Assembly (NCBI GenBank): GCA_030268105.1
Contig: BSDZ01000079.1
Span: 930,001 to 994,000, forward strand
From: Volvox africanus
Taxonomy: Eukaryota; Chlorophyta; Chlorophyceae; Chlamydomonadales; Volvocaceae
Direction of reading: 5' to 3'
Length of the DNA: 64,000 bases
A program made the translations under genes and the position numbers. Under the pieces are notes generated by a model. The model did not search any database. It saw only the letters and a program-made list of their open reading frames with translations, and had not been told where the DNA came from. Shown here piece after piece: positions 53,308 to 64,000 of this stretch; position 1 is the first letter of the stretch, and the number at the start of each line of letters is the position of its first letter.

Positions 53308-54842
53308 TCACAACCAATCTGGCGGAATGAGCGTCGTTTTACGCAGGGCAAAGTTCATTCTTCCTGCCGCCGCCTGCGCTGCAACTAGTCCCCAATCGCC
53401 GGTACTCTTAACGCTTGCTCCCCACCGCGGCCTGGACTTCAATGAGCCTGCCTGCTCCTGCTGCCGCGCATCCTCCTGTTGCTGCCGGGAATGCATTTCT
53501 TTAGTCTCAAGCCCAGCGGCACCCACAACATCCCACAACCGCGGCCGACGACGCAGTCCCAAAGCACCAGCCCCAGCACGTGCCACCGCTGCACAGCAGC
53601 GAATCAACCCCCCGGGCCATCCTCCCCCCACTTTGGCATGGCCCACAGCTGCCGAAGCCCCCGGCCTGATGGAGCCCTTCCATTCGGCGGGCAGGTCCAC
53701 GCCCCGTACCACCAGCAATCTCGCTTTGCGTCCCTGCGGCAACGGCCGGCACTGCTCGCGATGCAGCTCGTACCAATAATCTAGAGATTGATTGAGCTTG
53801 TGTAAAATGGGGTCGTGACGCTGCCACAATTCCCTACATGCGCAAGTGTTGGTGAGGGAGCTGCCAAAGGCAGGGCGACAGCTGCTGCTGCTGCTGCTGG
53901 CGAACCCCACGCTGGCAGCAACCGCCGGCGCACGTCTAGGTGCAGTCGCCACCATAACGCTGACGTCCGCGTCGGTCGCAGAGGCAGCAGTTGATACAGC
54001 TTCCGCGGGTCCTTGTGCACGATGCATAAGATTGCGGAGCGTTCGCTGAAGAGATGTGACAGATGGTAGAGCACCGAAGAGCGTACTGGCGCCGCCGTCA
54101 GCACCACTGCTCTGTTGCTTGTCGTCGGTAGGCCAGCTATCCGGCCTCAACGACTTGATCATGCAGGCCAACTTCTCGCTTTCTGCAACTTCGTCGGGAT
54201 AAAGCCTGCAATTGTGTGGCGGTAGAACGGACATGGCCAAGGGGGCTCCTCGAATTGGTGGGGCGCCTCGTTGCCGCAGGCGCAGGTGCATTCCACGAGC
54301 GTTAAGGAGCGTAACGTATCTCCAAGCTGGACCAGCTGGACAAGCTGGACGTGGTCATAATTACTCACCGTGCATAAACGCGCCATTGAAGCTGCATCTG
54401 TCGACAGGAGGTACGGCAGTAAATGTAAAGAAACCCAGTTGGAAAGAATACCGAGCCGTCTAGTCGCGGAGCACACCTGTCGAGGAATGCTGTCATAGGG
54501 TTCGCTGGAGAAGTCCGCTGAGTCTGCGTCAGCTGCTAGTTCTTTTCGACGGTGCCTTTGCAGAAGGTTCCGCAAGTCAGCCTTGCTGCGTGACTCGTGC
54601 CCGCCAGGAGGCTTTGCGTCTGTACCCAATCCAAAGTTTTGGAACCAATGTGGGGCACGGCGTTCCTCAAGACGCGGCTCAAGAGCCCCTAGGACACCTT
54701 CCAGGATTTCTTCTGGTAATGCATCAACACGCTGAACAAACATGTGGGGAACACAGGGCACATCTCTTTCCATATTGTCTGCCTGCGGCGGCCAGCCAAC
54801 CACAACAATTTTCCGGCGGCCTATGCCGGCATCGGATTTCAA
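53308..54842 (-). CDS. Unrecognised protein(s) in two overlapping frames
   Basis: Upstream frame 54159-54842 (227 codons; MKSDAGIGRRKIVVVGWPPQ..., with an F-box-like DALPEEILEGVLGALEPRLE) and downstream frame 53308-54291 (327 codons; Ser/Ala-rich, ending PPDWL) overlap by 133 bp in different frames. A natural explanation is an intron with a donor in the first and an acceptor in the second, giving one protein of perhaps 500 aa; a frameshift in a decaying gene is the alternative. Before the overlap, QLVQLVQLGDTLRSLTLVEC resembles leucine-rich repeat or F-box protein sequence. No catalytic motif is visible. Function unknown. Confidence 0.4.
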
Positions 54843-55479
54843 ATATTCGGGAAATTGTGCAGAGGCATTAAATCAATGAGATTTTATTGCACATTTGTGT
54901 AAATCTATTAAGCGTTTGAACTTTTTTCTGCATTGCACATCAACGCATCGACTACCAAGGCGACCGGGAACAACCAAGCACGCGTGACCAGGTTGATGGA
55001 AAAATATCTTGATAAATGATGGAATGAAGCTTTGCCTGGAGATGAGTATTTGCTGATAGGTCAGCGCATCGGGCTTTCTATCGTGAAGTTACCATGTGTG
55101 CTGTGTCCCTGTCAGTACACGTTAGGACAGTTGTATTAACGGTATGTACCCTAAGATAGGAAATAGGGCTGAATAGCTGACAAATGAAGCTTGAAATAAA
55201 CTTATATTTATGATTCCAAAGAGGCATGGTGAAATTCCTATGCATGTCGTGCCGTGCGAGAGCGGGAAGCGCACAGATCGTACCGATATGTACCATCGCG
55301 TCATCGGACAAGATAAATCATCTGTCATTTCTAAAAGTTATATATCAATTTATGTTTGCATGTCTCGCATTCTAGACCTGCATGCAGCCGGAAGGGCACA
55401 ACAACACTTTCACGAACTTCTCCCGTGTCAAACCTTCTGCAGTCTGTAGACAGGTCTTCTCAGTCACTCCAAGAACCAT
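54843..55479. other. Intergenic, no feature seen
   Basis: An A/T-leaning spacer of about 640 bp upstream of the minus-strand gene; likely to contain its promoter. Nothing recognisable. Confidence 0.4.
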
Positions 55480-56797
55480 TAGAACAACAGAGTGTTAAAA
55501 AGCGGATATATCGGCAGTCCGGTCCTTCTCCGACCCAGCGGTTCAGCTACATTGTACGCGGGCTTGCATCAAGGGTGTATGGCATTCCCGTGAAACTGAA
55601 GCTGGGACAGGATTCATCTTTCGTATTTGGTGAGCTTGCAATTGGAAATCAAAGCCACCAAGGGAATCGCAGGACTACGCTGTCTGGCGTGGAAAATGGA
55701 GCCGAGCAGCATTTCGCCATTCCCATGTGTGCCCATGCGCGGGGAATCGTTAGGCATTAGCCATTACGCGCCTCATGCCCGTGTCATTTGGGTACAAGGT
55801 CATTGGCACGTCTGCGTAGCTTGGGTACGAAACTTATGCGTTTTGCTCCCCGCAGGCACACGCCCGTTCAATCCTTCGCAATCCGCGGGACATTCATGAA
55901 CGTGGGCATGGAGCGCTCCAACGGCAACCGGAGTTATAGAGCTGGTTCGGCGCATTTCGCTGGCTACCATGAACGAAACGGCCAGTGCCTCAAGACATCC
56001 ACATCTGACTGTCATTACGCAACTGCGGCGTCTGGAATGCAGGGTACTTGCAGCGGGCCTACGGTGCCATCGCCTCGGAAGTGCGCGACCGAGTTGCAGC
56101 GGCTATCTTTGGGAGCCACGGTCAGCCTGCTACCCCAAGGAGCGAAGTCACCCCGCTCAGTACCCTTTGCGGAAGTGCCACCGCAGCTAAATGCCACACT
56201 AGTTCGTGGACCAATAAGCGGGGTTGACGGCACGTGCTTTGTTCGCTCCAAGAATACAGATCCAGGATCTAATGTGCCCACGGTAGGGAGACCGCAGAGC
56301 GTATTGCATACGTTGTTTCCGAGCAGGACGTGCCTTAGCATTTGGACAAGCACCTGTAAGCATGCACAACGCACCTGACGTGTTCAGGTAACATTAATGG
56401 CAACCCTATTGTCGGCATTGTTCATGAAACCATTACTATTGCGATGGAATAATGCGTGCAGGTGAAGCGCATGGAGTGCTTGCTGATGTCACCAACTCGC
56501 CGCACAGGAAAAAAGGTTCACATGCGTCATTGGGATTACGGCTCGGATGCCGTCGCTACGGTTGCCAACGACCAGGGCACCAGGAAATCTCTGGATGAGT
56601 TGTTTTTCATGCCCAAAGCTGCAATCCCTTGTGCAAGCCCAGACGCACTTGACGCTGCTGTGGCTGCGGTAGGCGCTCTGCGCATCGGTACGCCAGTTGC
56701 AGTTACGTGTGGGCAGCTTATGGATGCTTGCAGCGTTTCACCGCTGGCGTACGGAACCCCTGACTTGGGTACTTCATGCTTCAATGCCTCGCCGTAA
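55480..56797 (+). CDS. Possible multi-exon gene of unknown family
   Basis: Several stretches look like exons: about 55490-55628 (VKKRIYRQSGPSPTQRFSYI..., ending in a good TTTG/GTGAGC donor), about 55857-55930 (HARSILRNPRDIHERGHGAL after a CCCGCAG acceptor), about 55940-56100 in the frame LVRRISLATMNETASASRHP, then QRAYGAIASEVRDRVAAAIF, and 56461-56797 (VKRMECLLMSPTRRTGKKVH... to a TAA stop, after a TGCAG acceptor). Composition and splice-like borders favour a gene, but I could not join the pieces into one frame, and no family is recognised. It may be broken. Confidence 0.35.
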
Positions 56798-57418
56798 CGA
56801 TTCTTCCCTTGGCCAGCGTATGATCGCATACGACAAAGTGAGCGAGGTCGGGTAAGACTGATATTCACGGGCTCGTTGTTGTGAATGTATGATATATGCT
56901 ATTTACAAAGTTGGTCAACAGCTGTTTATGGTCGTTATGACTTAAGATGCAGGGGTGCTGTAGAACGAGCTGTTAATATGGGTCGGCAGGATTCGGCAAG
57001 GTGCATGTGTGAGCAGTATGTACAGGACAGCTTGTAGCGTAAATTGCGGCGTTGTTACAATCTGGTGCAAAACGGCGTGTCAGTACATGACTCCATAATT
57101 CTTGCGTTGACGAATACCTAAAGAGATGAAAGAAGATAGCGCGCTCAGTGGCGTGCGCCGTAAATGCGTTTATAAAATGTCTACAGGAAACACTCCGTTG
57201 CATCAATTAGATAGCTCCGCATGGTCGACTCACACTGCACACTAAACACCTACGTAAGGTGGGGCGTAAAGTGACTCTCAACCGCACGAGACACATCGTT
57301 GCCTAACATGCAGCCTAATCGCTGTAGGATCAGACCTAACCGCCCGCATCACCAGTTATCAAGGAATGATAATCCTGTTTAGCGCACCATACGTGATAAT
57401 TCGAATCTTAGCGCAGGG
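56798..57418. other. Intergenic, no feature seen
   Basis: About 620 bp between the 3' ends of a plus-strand and a minus-strand coding stretch. No element recognised. Confidence 0.4.
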
Positions 57419-57536
57419 CTACGCCTCATCATCCGTCCAGCAGAAACCTAAGTCGATGGGAATTGCAGGCACATCCGGGAGCAAGTTGTAAAGCTCCACG
57501 TTGAAGCCTGAGCCCGGCCGGGGCATGGTCACAACT
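57419..57536 (-). CDS. Possible terminal exon of an unrecognised minus-strand gene
   Basis: On the minus strand, after an AACGCAG acceptor, the frame reads VTMPRPGSGFNVELYNLLPD and continues to DLGFCWTDDEA and a TAG stop. The sequence is protein-like and ends cleanly, but the upstream exons were not found; the plus-strand MFS fragment begins within 400 bp. Family unknown. Confidence 0.3.
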
Positions 57537-57921
57537 GCGTTGTCAGAGGAGAGGATTAAAAAAGGACTGTGCTCGAGTAATGACACGCGCCTGTGATGCA
57601 CACTTACCCTGCGTGCGTGTATGTGTGTTTTTATGTTATGCATCGCGGGGGCGAAGGGAGGGTGTGGGAAGGGGGCCGAGGGAGGGCACGGGGGCGGGGT
57701 AAGGGGCAAGGGGGAACCGAGCGGATGTGCAGTACGATTAGAAACAGAACCAGAAACCAACCGATTGTACCAGATTAACCGCGTTGTTGTATAAGAATGT
57801 CAGTTATTGTGTTTCAATATTTTATAAAGTCTCCTTGTTGGTCTTTCTGCATTCGCATTCGCATTCGTATTCCAGAAGAGATGTTTCCTTCTGCCTGTCT
57901 GCCTTCCTTCGTCCACGTAAG

Positions 57922-58180
57922 GCCCACGTGCTAACAGTCCTCGCGTCCGGGGGCCTGGTGGTCAAGTTGGGCCTCCTGTCCCTGATGGTTCGTTGGACGG
58001 GATAATGGCGGTTGTTGGCATTCGGTTTGGCAGCTTACGCGGCGGAGTGTGTGGCGCTGGCGGCGGCGCCTACCAAGGCTGCGGGCCTGGCGGCGGTGTC
58101 CATCGGGTCGCTGGCGTTGGTGTGCTGGCCGGCGCTGACAGCGTTACAGACAGCGGGAGTGGACCCCACGCATCCGGGGG
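57922..58180 (+). pseudogene. MFS (TetA/HIAT-like) transporter fragment with in-frame stop
   Basis: After a GTAAG acceptor, frame 57922 reads AHVLTVLASGGLVVKLGLLS, then VRWTG, an in-frame TAA at 58003-58005, and in the same frame WRLLAFGLAAYAAECVALAA followed by AAVSIGSLALVCWPALTALQ and TAGVDPTH. Spacing and character match one membrane-helix pair of a tetracycline-resistance-like MFS carrier, in which a GSL...PAL helix ending in T/S is typical. There is no AG acceptor between the stop and the second half, so splicing cannot remove it. Other genes here use TAA as stop, so it is not a reassigned codon. A hydrophobic stretch near 58545-58600 (VWYLAAATTTVAIGLTLSLP) may be a further helix. I read this as a decayed or truncated transporter; a sequencing error is possible. 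Confidence 0.5.
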
Positions 58181-59900
58181 GCGGGAAGGGGAAGGGGAGG
58201 GGAGTCCTACCTGCGAAGTTCAGGTATTCCTCGCAGCGACCTGCTCTCATCCCATGGGTCGTGCTCCCAGAGGCCCTCACGCACCATGCTCCGTTTGCGC
58301 CTCTCTCTTCAGCAATATGATAATATAATACGCAACGACCTTTCACACTCACCTATCCAGTTCGCCGCCTTGTACGGCAACGACCCCTAAAGTCCTTATC
58401 CACCTCCCCGTCCCCGTCCCCGTCCCCATCCCCGCCGTTGTTTTTTTATTTTTATAAGGTTTAATGTTGTTACAGGGTTTTCTTGCAATCACACACTCGC
58501 ACCTATTACCCCTCTTCCACTTCTCCCCCCTCCCTGTGGTGTGGTACCTGGCAGCTGCCACGACTACGGTTGCCATCGGCCTTACTCTCAGCCTTCCCCA
58601 ACAACTACAGCACGTGCATCCGCATCAACATCCGCGCCATTGCGGGCAGGATGGTGGAGCCCATGTCGCTGAGGGCAAGGGCGGATGCAGCGGTGGCGGC
58701 TGCGGAGGGCAACGCTGCAGTCGGGGCGTGAAGTGCAGTCCGGATGTGGAAGAGGGAGTGGCTGGCAGCGGCAGTCAGAGGAGGAGGGCCTGGAGCATCA
58801 CCATGTGGAGCAAGAGGGGGTCAGGGAAAGGGGAGGGGAGGGGAGGGGACGGGAGGGGAGGGGACGGGAGGGGAGGGGAGGGGAGGGGAGGGGAGGGGAA
58901 GAGGGGATCGCGAGCCGGGACAGTATTCAAGTAAGGTTACCCAACCCACACGGACTCATCAGGGATGTGGCTTGTTGGAGGGATTATCGCTGTGTTATGT
59001 AACTTCAGCGGTTTAACAGTTGGGTCGTTGCTGGTTGGCCGTTGGCTTGGTTTCCTGAAAGATTGCTTCAACCTTCGCGTGGCTGTGTAGCGCAGATTGG
59101 CATCAGCAGCCGCACTTGGTGGTCCAGCCGCACTTCGTGGTTGACTGGATTTCCCCAACGATGGGACTCAGGAAACCGGTGCTGCTGAAGGAACCTTTAC
59201 GTTGAAACCCTTTTTATGTGCTGCCAGTCTTTTCTTATTGTCTTTTCGCTGATTTTTTGGCATGTTTGCTGTAAGTTTTACATAACGACTTCTAAAACCC
59301 TAATACAAATTGTATTGCAGTCAAAGTAACAATCCCTGCGGCATAATCCACTTCGGTTGTAGTCGGCGAGAAAGAACCTCCTTGCAGGGAGGGCAGGCAA
59401 GATGAGGGATGCCGTAATTGTAAAAAGGGTAGAACTTAGTCCCACTCAGTTCCGGTGGCCTTCTCCCAAGAGGAGCGGTGACAAGGGGGCACCGGCTCCC
59501 AAGGTTATGGTACGAAGGAAGGGCGGGAGGGAGAGAAGGGGTGTGAAGTAGGAGGGAGGGAGGGAGGGACAGGGAAGGAGGAGACGAATAGACGGCGTTC
59601 TAGCTCCGTCCAAGAAGTTAGGAGAAGGTGAAAATGTTTGAACGTAAACTAGGTAGCCGCCAAGGCCGCAAATAGACGCCCAAGATAAGGCAATAGAATC
59701 CATATTAAAGTTTGCTATTGACCTTGCTGCTGGTGGTGGCGAAAAGGTACCAAGTAAATATTCTTAGGTTCATTAAAGTGGGAAGCGCGAGATCTGAAAG
59801 CTGACCGCTGGTGCTGTCATGCCCGTGCACCTCCCAACCCTTTCTTAGGAAGACAAAGCGCCCGAACCCAAAGCCCCCCAAACCAGCCCAAAGTACCCTG
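58181..59900. other. Region with GGGGA minisatellite and no confident gene
   Basis: A (GGGGA)n/(GGGAC)n array lies at about 58825-58902 and further GGGA/GAGG-rich DNA at about 59520-59580. Open frames over these arrays are artefacts of the repeats. No gene recognised apart from the possible MFS helix near 58.55 kb. Confidence 0.45.
58825..58902. repeat. (GGGGA)n minisatellite
   Basis: About 15 tandem pentamers GGGGA with occasional GGGAC variants; strongly G-rich on the plus strand, so it could form G-quadruplexes. Confidence 0.9.
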
Positions 59901-59901
59901 A

Positions 59902-60237
59902 AGCCCGCGCACGTGCGAATCAAACAAAGCGATATACAAAGTTGTGTACATCGTTTTGGCAATTTTAAAAAAGTCTGCTGTTGCTTTACCCGAGCAAATA
60001 GAAGGGCTATCTTCAGCAATAGGAAATTTAAAGGAGAAGGGTGTTGAAATAACTAAACCTATTACATATTCACTAGCTGAAGAAGATGCAGAAGATACGC
60101 CATAAACTAATAAAATGATCTCTGCTCCTTCGATAAACCTCGTAGCTGCAAGAATAGCAACTAGCAGTATTTTGCTTGCATTATTTTTAGTTATTTTTTC
60201 TGCTAATTTCCTAAATTATTTTAATTTTTTAGTATAG
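59902..60237 (+). other. AT-rich coding-like insert with stop codon
   Basis: One frame stays open from 59902 to a TAA at 60103 and, in the same frame, from 60106 to a TAG at 60235. The first part reads as a normal soluble protein (SAVALPEQIEGLSSAIGNLK, then EKGVEITKPITYSLAEEDAE); the second has a hydrophobic helix (SILLALFLVIFSANFLNYF). Codons are A/T-rich (AAA, TTA, ATA, GAA), unlike the nuclear genes here and like those of an AT-rich bacterium or organelle. I do not recognise the protein. It looks like a fragment of foreign or organellar DNA in the nuclear genome. Confidence 0.4.
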
Positions 60238-62282
60238 CCTTGCATCCATACTACCGTCCAGCTTATCATGCAAGTTTGTTAAAGCAGCTTGAACAAGAAT
60301 GAGAAATAATCACATTGAACAAAGTGCACAGTCTGACGCGGACGCACCTGGGACAGCGGTGTGCGGTTGCAGCCGCAAAGGTCAAGGACATGCAAAGGTC
60401 AAGAACATGCAAAGGTCAAGGACATGCACATGCGAGAGGAAGAAGAAGGGTAAGGGCAAGGAAAAAGCAGACGTGAGAGGACGGGTCCAAGGCAGTTAAA
60501 GCAACGCTATTGAACCGTGCACCCCAGGAAAACTATGCCGTTGGGTTTTGCCGTAGAGAAGGAGCGAAGAAATGGTCAGAAAGTAATAAATACAATTTGG
60601 AAGAAGGATGGGAGGACTTCTGTGTCAGAAAACGACAGGACGACAGTCGAAGGGTACGGCATCGGCATGGGGGAATGGGAAGAAAAACCGGAAAGGGCGT
60701 CAAAAGGCACAGTTGTGAAAGAAGAAGGCGGGGCACAGATTAAGACGCGGGGTCAGGGGCGCGTAGGAAAAGAGAAGGGTGAAGAGAGAATGGCAGGGGC
60801 AAAGAACGGTCGCGGGAAGCACAGTCTAGAACCACGAATGGCTCCCACCAGAAGGTGCGTAGGTTACAAAATGAACATATATGTTACATGTACATGGTCA
60901 CCACGATGCAAGTGGACCGCTTCACCACCACTTGGCCGCCACCACCAGATGGCTCTGAAGGGGCTCAGAGGCTGAGTAGCGGGGTCAGCAGTCTGGGATG
61001 CCACAAGACTATAGTTGGTGCCAAGCACGCCACACGACATACTGACAGACTCGTGAGCCTCACGGCAGAAGATGGGCTCACTCGGCATGTGTGATTGGCC
61101 ACACATCCAATACACATTGGATGCGTGATTCAGAAACAGTCCTTAGTGGGGGGGGTGTCCACATGCACTTGTTCACATCCAACCTCCTCATTGTGGTTGC
61201 TCTGTGCCGTTATATAGTTATACCATGTCCGTTCGTATTGTGTGTGAACCGATACTGGTTCCATCATCCTGGTCCCATCATATCATCAACGTCTCATCAT
61301 GTGCCGACCTATCTCATTAAAATAAAAGCCACTGGCGCCTTTCGTTACAAGGCGAGAGGGGTGTGCATGCACCCGAGCCACTGGGCCTCCTCCTCCTCTT
61401 TTACCTCCACCTCCTCCTCTTCCACCACAACATCATCATCATCATTATTGATATTCCCTAACACGTGTTGACGGTGTGCCAGGTGGCAGCTCACAAGTCA
61501 CAACAGACATCCTCCTCCCCCGCCGCACGCAGTTCCTTGACAGGCAGACAGGTACTACCTGCGCTATAAGTTATCTGCGCTTTCCCACTGATACCATTAC
61601 TACACCGTTCGGTGCTTTAGCAGCCTCTTGTCTCATGTTCGTCAAATCTGACCGCGTGACTTATCTTAGCCCTTCAGGCAATGGCCCGGGCCCTTGTGAG
61701 AAACATCTAGATTACCTCGCCGGCCGCTCAGAGTCTCCGATGAATGGTGAGAGGGCAGAGGAAGCCCATCACCCTAAGTTGTTGTCAACCTTCACAATCT
61801 CCTATAACCTGATGACGACAGTGATCTAAGTTCATTGAAAGGCAGGGCCGCCCTTACAGCATCCTGCCTCTGCTTAAAAATTGGTTGAGTTGTGGTGGTG
61901 GCAGAGGCAGCAAGCCCCCCTCCTCCTGCTGCTGCTGTTGTGGATGTGGTGATGGTGAGTGCAACAGCAAGCCCTGCTGCTGCTGTTGTAGCTGTGGTGA
62001 CCGCCTCCACCGCCCCCGCCCCCGCCCCCGCCACCTCCACCGTCCCCGCCGCCACCGCCTCCTCCGCCTCCTCCGCCTCCTCCGCCTCCTCCGCCACCGC
62101 CACCCCCACCACCTCCACCACCTCCACCGCCTCCACCGCTTCCACCGCTTCCACCGCCTCCTACGCATCCTACGCCTCCTACGCCTCCTACGCATCCGCC
62201 TCCACCGCCCCCGCCCCCGCCACCTCCGCCTCCACCGACCCCGCCTACTCGGAGAAGTGGAGGAACTGGCAACCTCGTTTAC
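60238..62282. other. Region without recognised exon
   Basis: Purine-rich open frames at 60299-60975 and a scatter of short frames at 60855-61830; no similarity seen. The 3' exons of the kinase gene should lie here on the minus strand, since its last recognised exon ends with a good donor at 62282, but I found no HRD or DFG motif. Confidence 0.4.
61995..62262. repeat. CCTCCGCC-type low-complexity array in kinase intron
   Basis: A long run of CCNCCN units (CCTCCG, CCACCG, CTACGC). Read as protein it gives poly-Gly, poly-Arg or Ala/Ser/Thr in different frames, all artefacts. It lies just downstream of the exon ending at 62283. Confidence 0.9.
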
Positions 62283-64000
62283 CTGCAGCGCAATCCGGGC
62301 GCATTGCCGCATTGACAGCCTTCCGCTGGGCGAGCGCACGACCTGTCCCAGGGTCCCGTTGCCCACAAACTCGGTGACGATCCCCACGACTGGATCCGAC
62401 ACACCCGTCGCGGCGCCGCCGTTGCAGTCGCCCGTGTTGTCCCCGGCTGGCGGGCTGGTGACCACACCGAGCATGCGGACGATATTCGGGTGGTTGAGGT
62501 TGGCCAGAATGTCGGCCTCAACAAGGAACGCATCCGAGTGCTTGGCGATGTGCTCCGGCTGCGCGGGACGGAGAAGGGCAGTTCTGAACAAACTGAGCAA
62601 CGCGCTTCCAATATCCATACGCCGATTGGGAACCAGTCAGTACGGGTGAGAAGCGCTTTCTCCCTCCCCAGGCTAGAGAAGCAGTGGAAGTATCAGGTGC
62701 CGAGGATTTGTAATACGCGGATAGGGCCCTCACATTTTACTTACTTGCTCTGTCAGGCGCACGCCATAACCTGACAAAGAAGCGCGCACAATTCCACACC
62801 AGTCCGTACACTCTGGTGTCCTTCATGCAACGTTACACTCGCCTACCACCCAGCCTACGCACGCAGGGCGCTCCGAAACACCCACCTTGATCCACTTGAT
62901 GGCCACGTCGCCGTATGGGAATACATCCGCCCTTGAGACTTGTCCGAACCTGAGGGCCAAGGCAAGGCCCAGCCGAAGGCCAAACTTATTTAGGCTCACA
63001 ACATTCGCAGGCACGCAGCAACAGCAGCTGTACGTCGCAGCTGCACAGCAGTGAGTGCAGTGACTGCCGATCCTCAGTAAAAAGGGATAACCAAGGGTAC
63101 TAAGCCAGGGGCACACATAGGGGCACGCGCCCTCATGGCGCCGTCTCATCACTTACGCGCCCTCGCCGATCTTCTCCTCGTTGGACACCTCCGTCTTGCG
63201 GACCTTCACCACGCCGCGCAGTGGAGAGCACTGCGCCACCGCACCAATATGGGTCGCGTCCGCTCCAGGACCTCCAGCGACCAGGCCCACGCCCATCGCC
63301 GGCGCCCTGGCCGGGGAGAAGGAGTCGCCCAGTACCAACGGATTGCCGGCGGTGCCTGGCGCCGTGCTGATAAACGATTCGTTGTCCCCAGACAACGTAA
63401 TAAGCGAGGGCACCGGCGGCAAGCCGCAGACCCTGCTGACCTCGTCGCTGGTTTCCCCGAAGGCGCTCATGTACGGGGGAAGAAAGTCAGCTCCCCAAGG
63501 TAACTGCTCTAACCGCCGTGAGACACCGCCAGCGCACGCGCGAGGGGCACCTAAGGGCCCTTCCACCGTATGCTCGCTGCTCACGGATACATCCAGTGCA
63601 CGAAGGGCCGAACCAAGTTTGACGTGCGACGATGTGGCGGTGCAGCTGCAATGAGAACGCACGGAAGGAGGGATCACTTTTACCGATCTGGAAATCAGAG
63701 AGGAACAAGAGAATATACTGACGTCGACAGACGTGATATCAAATGAACAGGCAACTGCAAAGTGAAGGAGGGACTCGAGCGATCGCAAAAGCCCAGCGGG
63801 TCAAACTGACCTGGAGTGGCTTTCATCAGCGTCCAAACTGAACTGAGCGGAGCAGATGCTACGCCGCCTGAGGCTGTGCTCAAGGGCGCTGGCCCGATCG
63901 CTTATTTCGTAAGGGTCGCTCCAGTCGTCGCTCCACTTTGGGCCGAACTCTGAGGCGCACGCCACGGGCTGGCAGCTGCAACCAAGTTGACCATAATGTG
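62283..64000 (-). CDS. Protein kinase, partial (runs off the right edge; 3' exons not found)
   Basis: Exons in transcript order: from beyond 64000 to 63811, 63157-63645, 62886-62949, 62283-62558; phases agree at all joins. The N-terminal part is Ser-rich and without domains (SDDWSDPYEISDRASALEHS). The kinase fold starts across an exon boundary with KIGEGAFGQVSRADVFPYGD and VAIKWIK (Gly loop and ATP-binding Lys), then the alpha-C helix in HSDAFLVEADILANLNHPNI with its Glu, VRMLGV, and TEFVGNGTLGQVV as hinge. This is the N-lobe of a Ser/Thr or TKL-type kinase. The catalytic loop and activation segment should follow but I could not find them, so the gene may have a long intron, or be truncated. 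The large repeat array sits immediately after the last exon. Confidence 0.75.

Noticed and set aside
61854..62618. Arg-, Gly- and Ala-rich ORFs of 110-254 codons on both strands
   Set aside because: They arise from the CCNCCN array; only the short kinase exon at 62283-62558 inside this span is supported.

Overview
The window is nuclear DNA of a eukaryote, most likely a chlorophyte green alga of the Volvocales/Chlamydomonadales type. The evidence is indirect: nearly every recognisable gene is cut into short exons by spliceosomal introns with GT(G/A)AGT-like donors and YAG acceptors, both strands carry genes, introns are full of microsatellites, and the protein set is eukaryotic (ataxin-10, an ARL5-type GTPase, TRMT2A-type tRNA methyltransferase, BTB protein, protein kinase). 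Species cannot be read from the sequence.

The outstanding region is positions 920-16712: three adjacent genes that together look like a eukaryotic arsenate-efflux cassette. They are arsJ (plus strand, 10 exons, 455 aa), phosphoglycerate kinase (minus strand, 7 exons, about 499 aa) and a GAPDH of the ArsJ-associated kind (plus strand, 12 exons, 348 aa). In bacteria the ArsJ-associated GAPDH makes 1-arseno-3-phosphoglycerate from glyceraldehyde-3-phosphate and arsenate, and the MFS permease ArsJ exports it. Here the pair is fully intronised, and a pgk sits between them, head-to-head with gapdh across a 371-bp shared promoter. I read most exon joins codon by codon. The only unresolved part is the pgk exon 2/3 junction.

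Positions 16713-30669 hold ataxin-10 (18896-22343, with an 11-copy 18-bp coding minisatellite), a small four-exon protein with an EF-hand-like stretch (25071-26122, minus) and an intronless CPBP-family membrane protease (26400-27446). Positions 30670-36855 hold a long multi-exon gene for an unrecognised membrane protein; one of its introns contains about 1.2 kb of very AT-rich DNA that looks organelle-derived. Then come an ARL5-type GTPase (39438-41406, minus, 5 exons) and a TRMT2A-like tRNA uracil-5 methyltransferase (41981-47111, plus, 12 exons).

The right third is less dense: a degenerate direct repeat (47.2 and 48.2 kb), an intronless NHL-BTB protein (49451-51109, minus), several unrecognised or decaying coding stretches (51.2-57.5 kb), an MFS transporter fragment with an in-frame stop (57.9 kb), a small AT-rich insert with a coding-like stretch (59.9-60.2 kb), and the interior of a protein kinase gene that runs off the right edge on the minus strand. 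No rRNA, tRNA, CRISPR array or intact mobile element was found.
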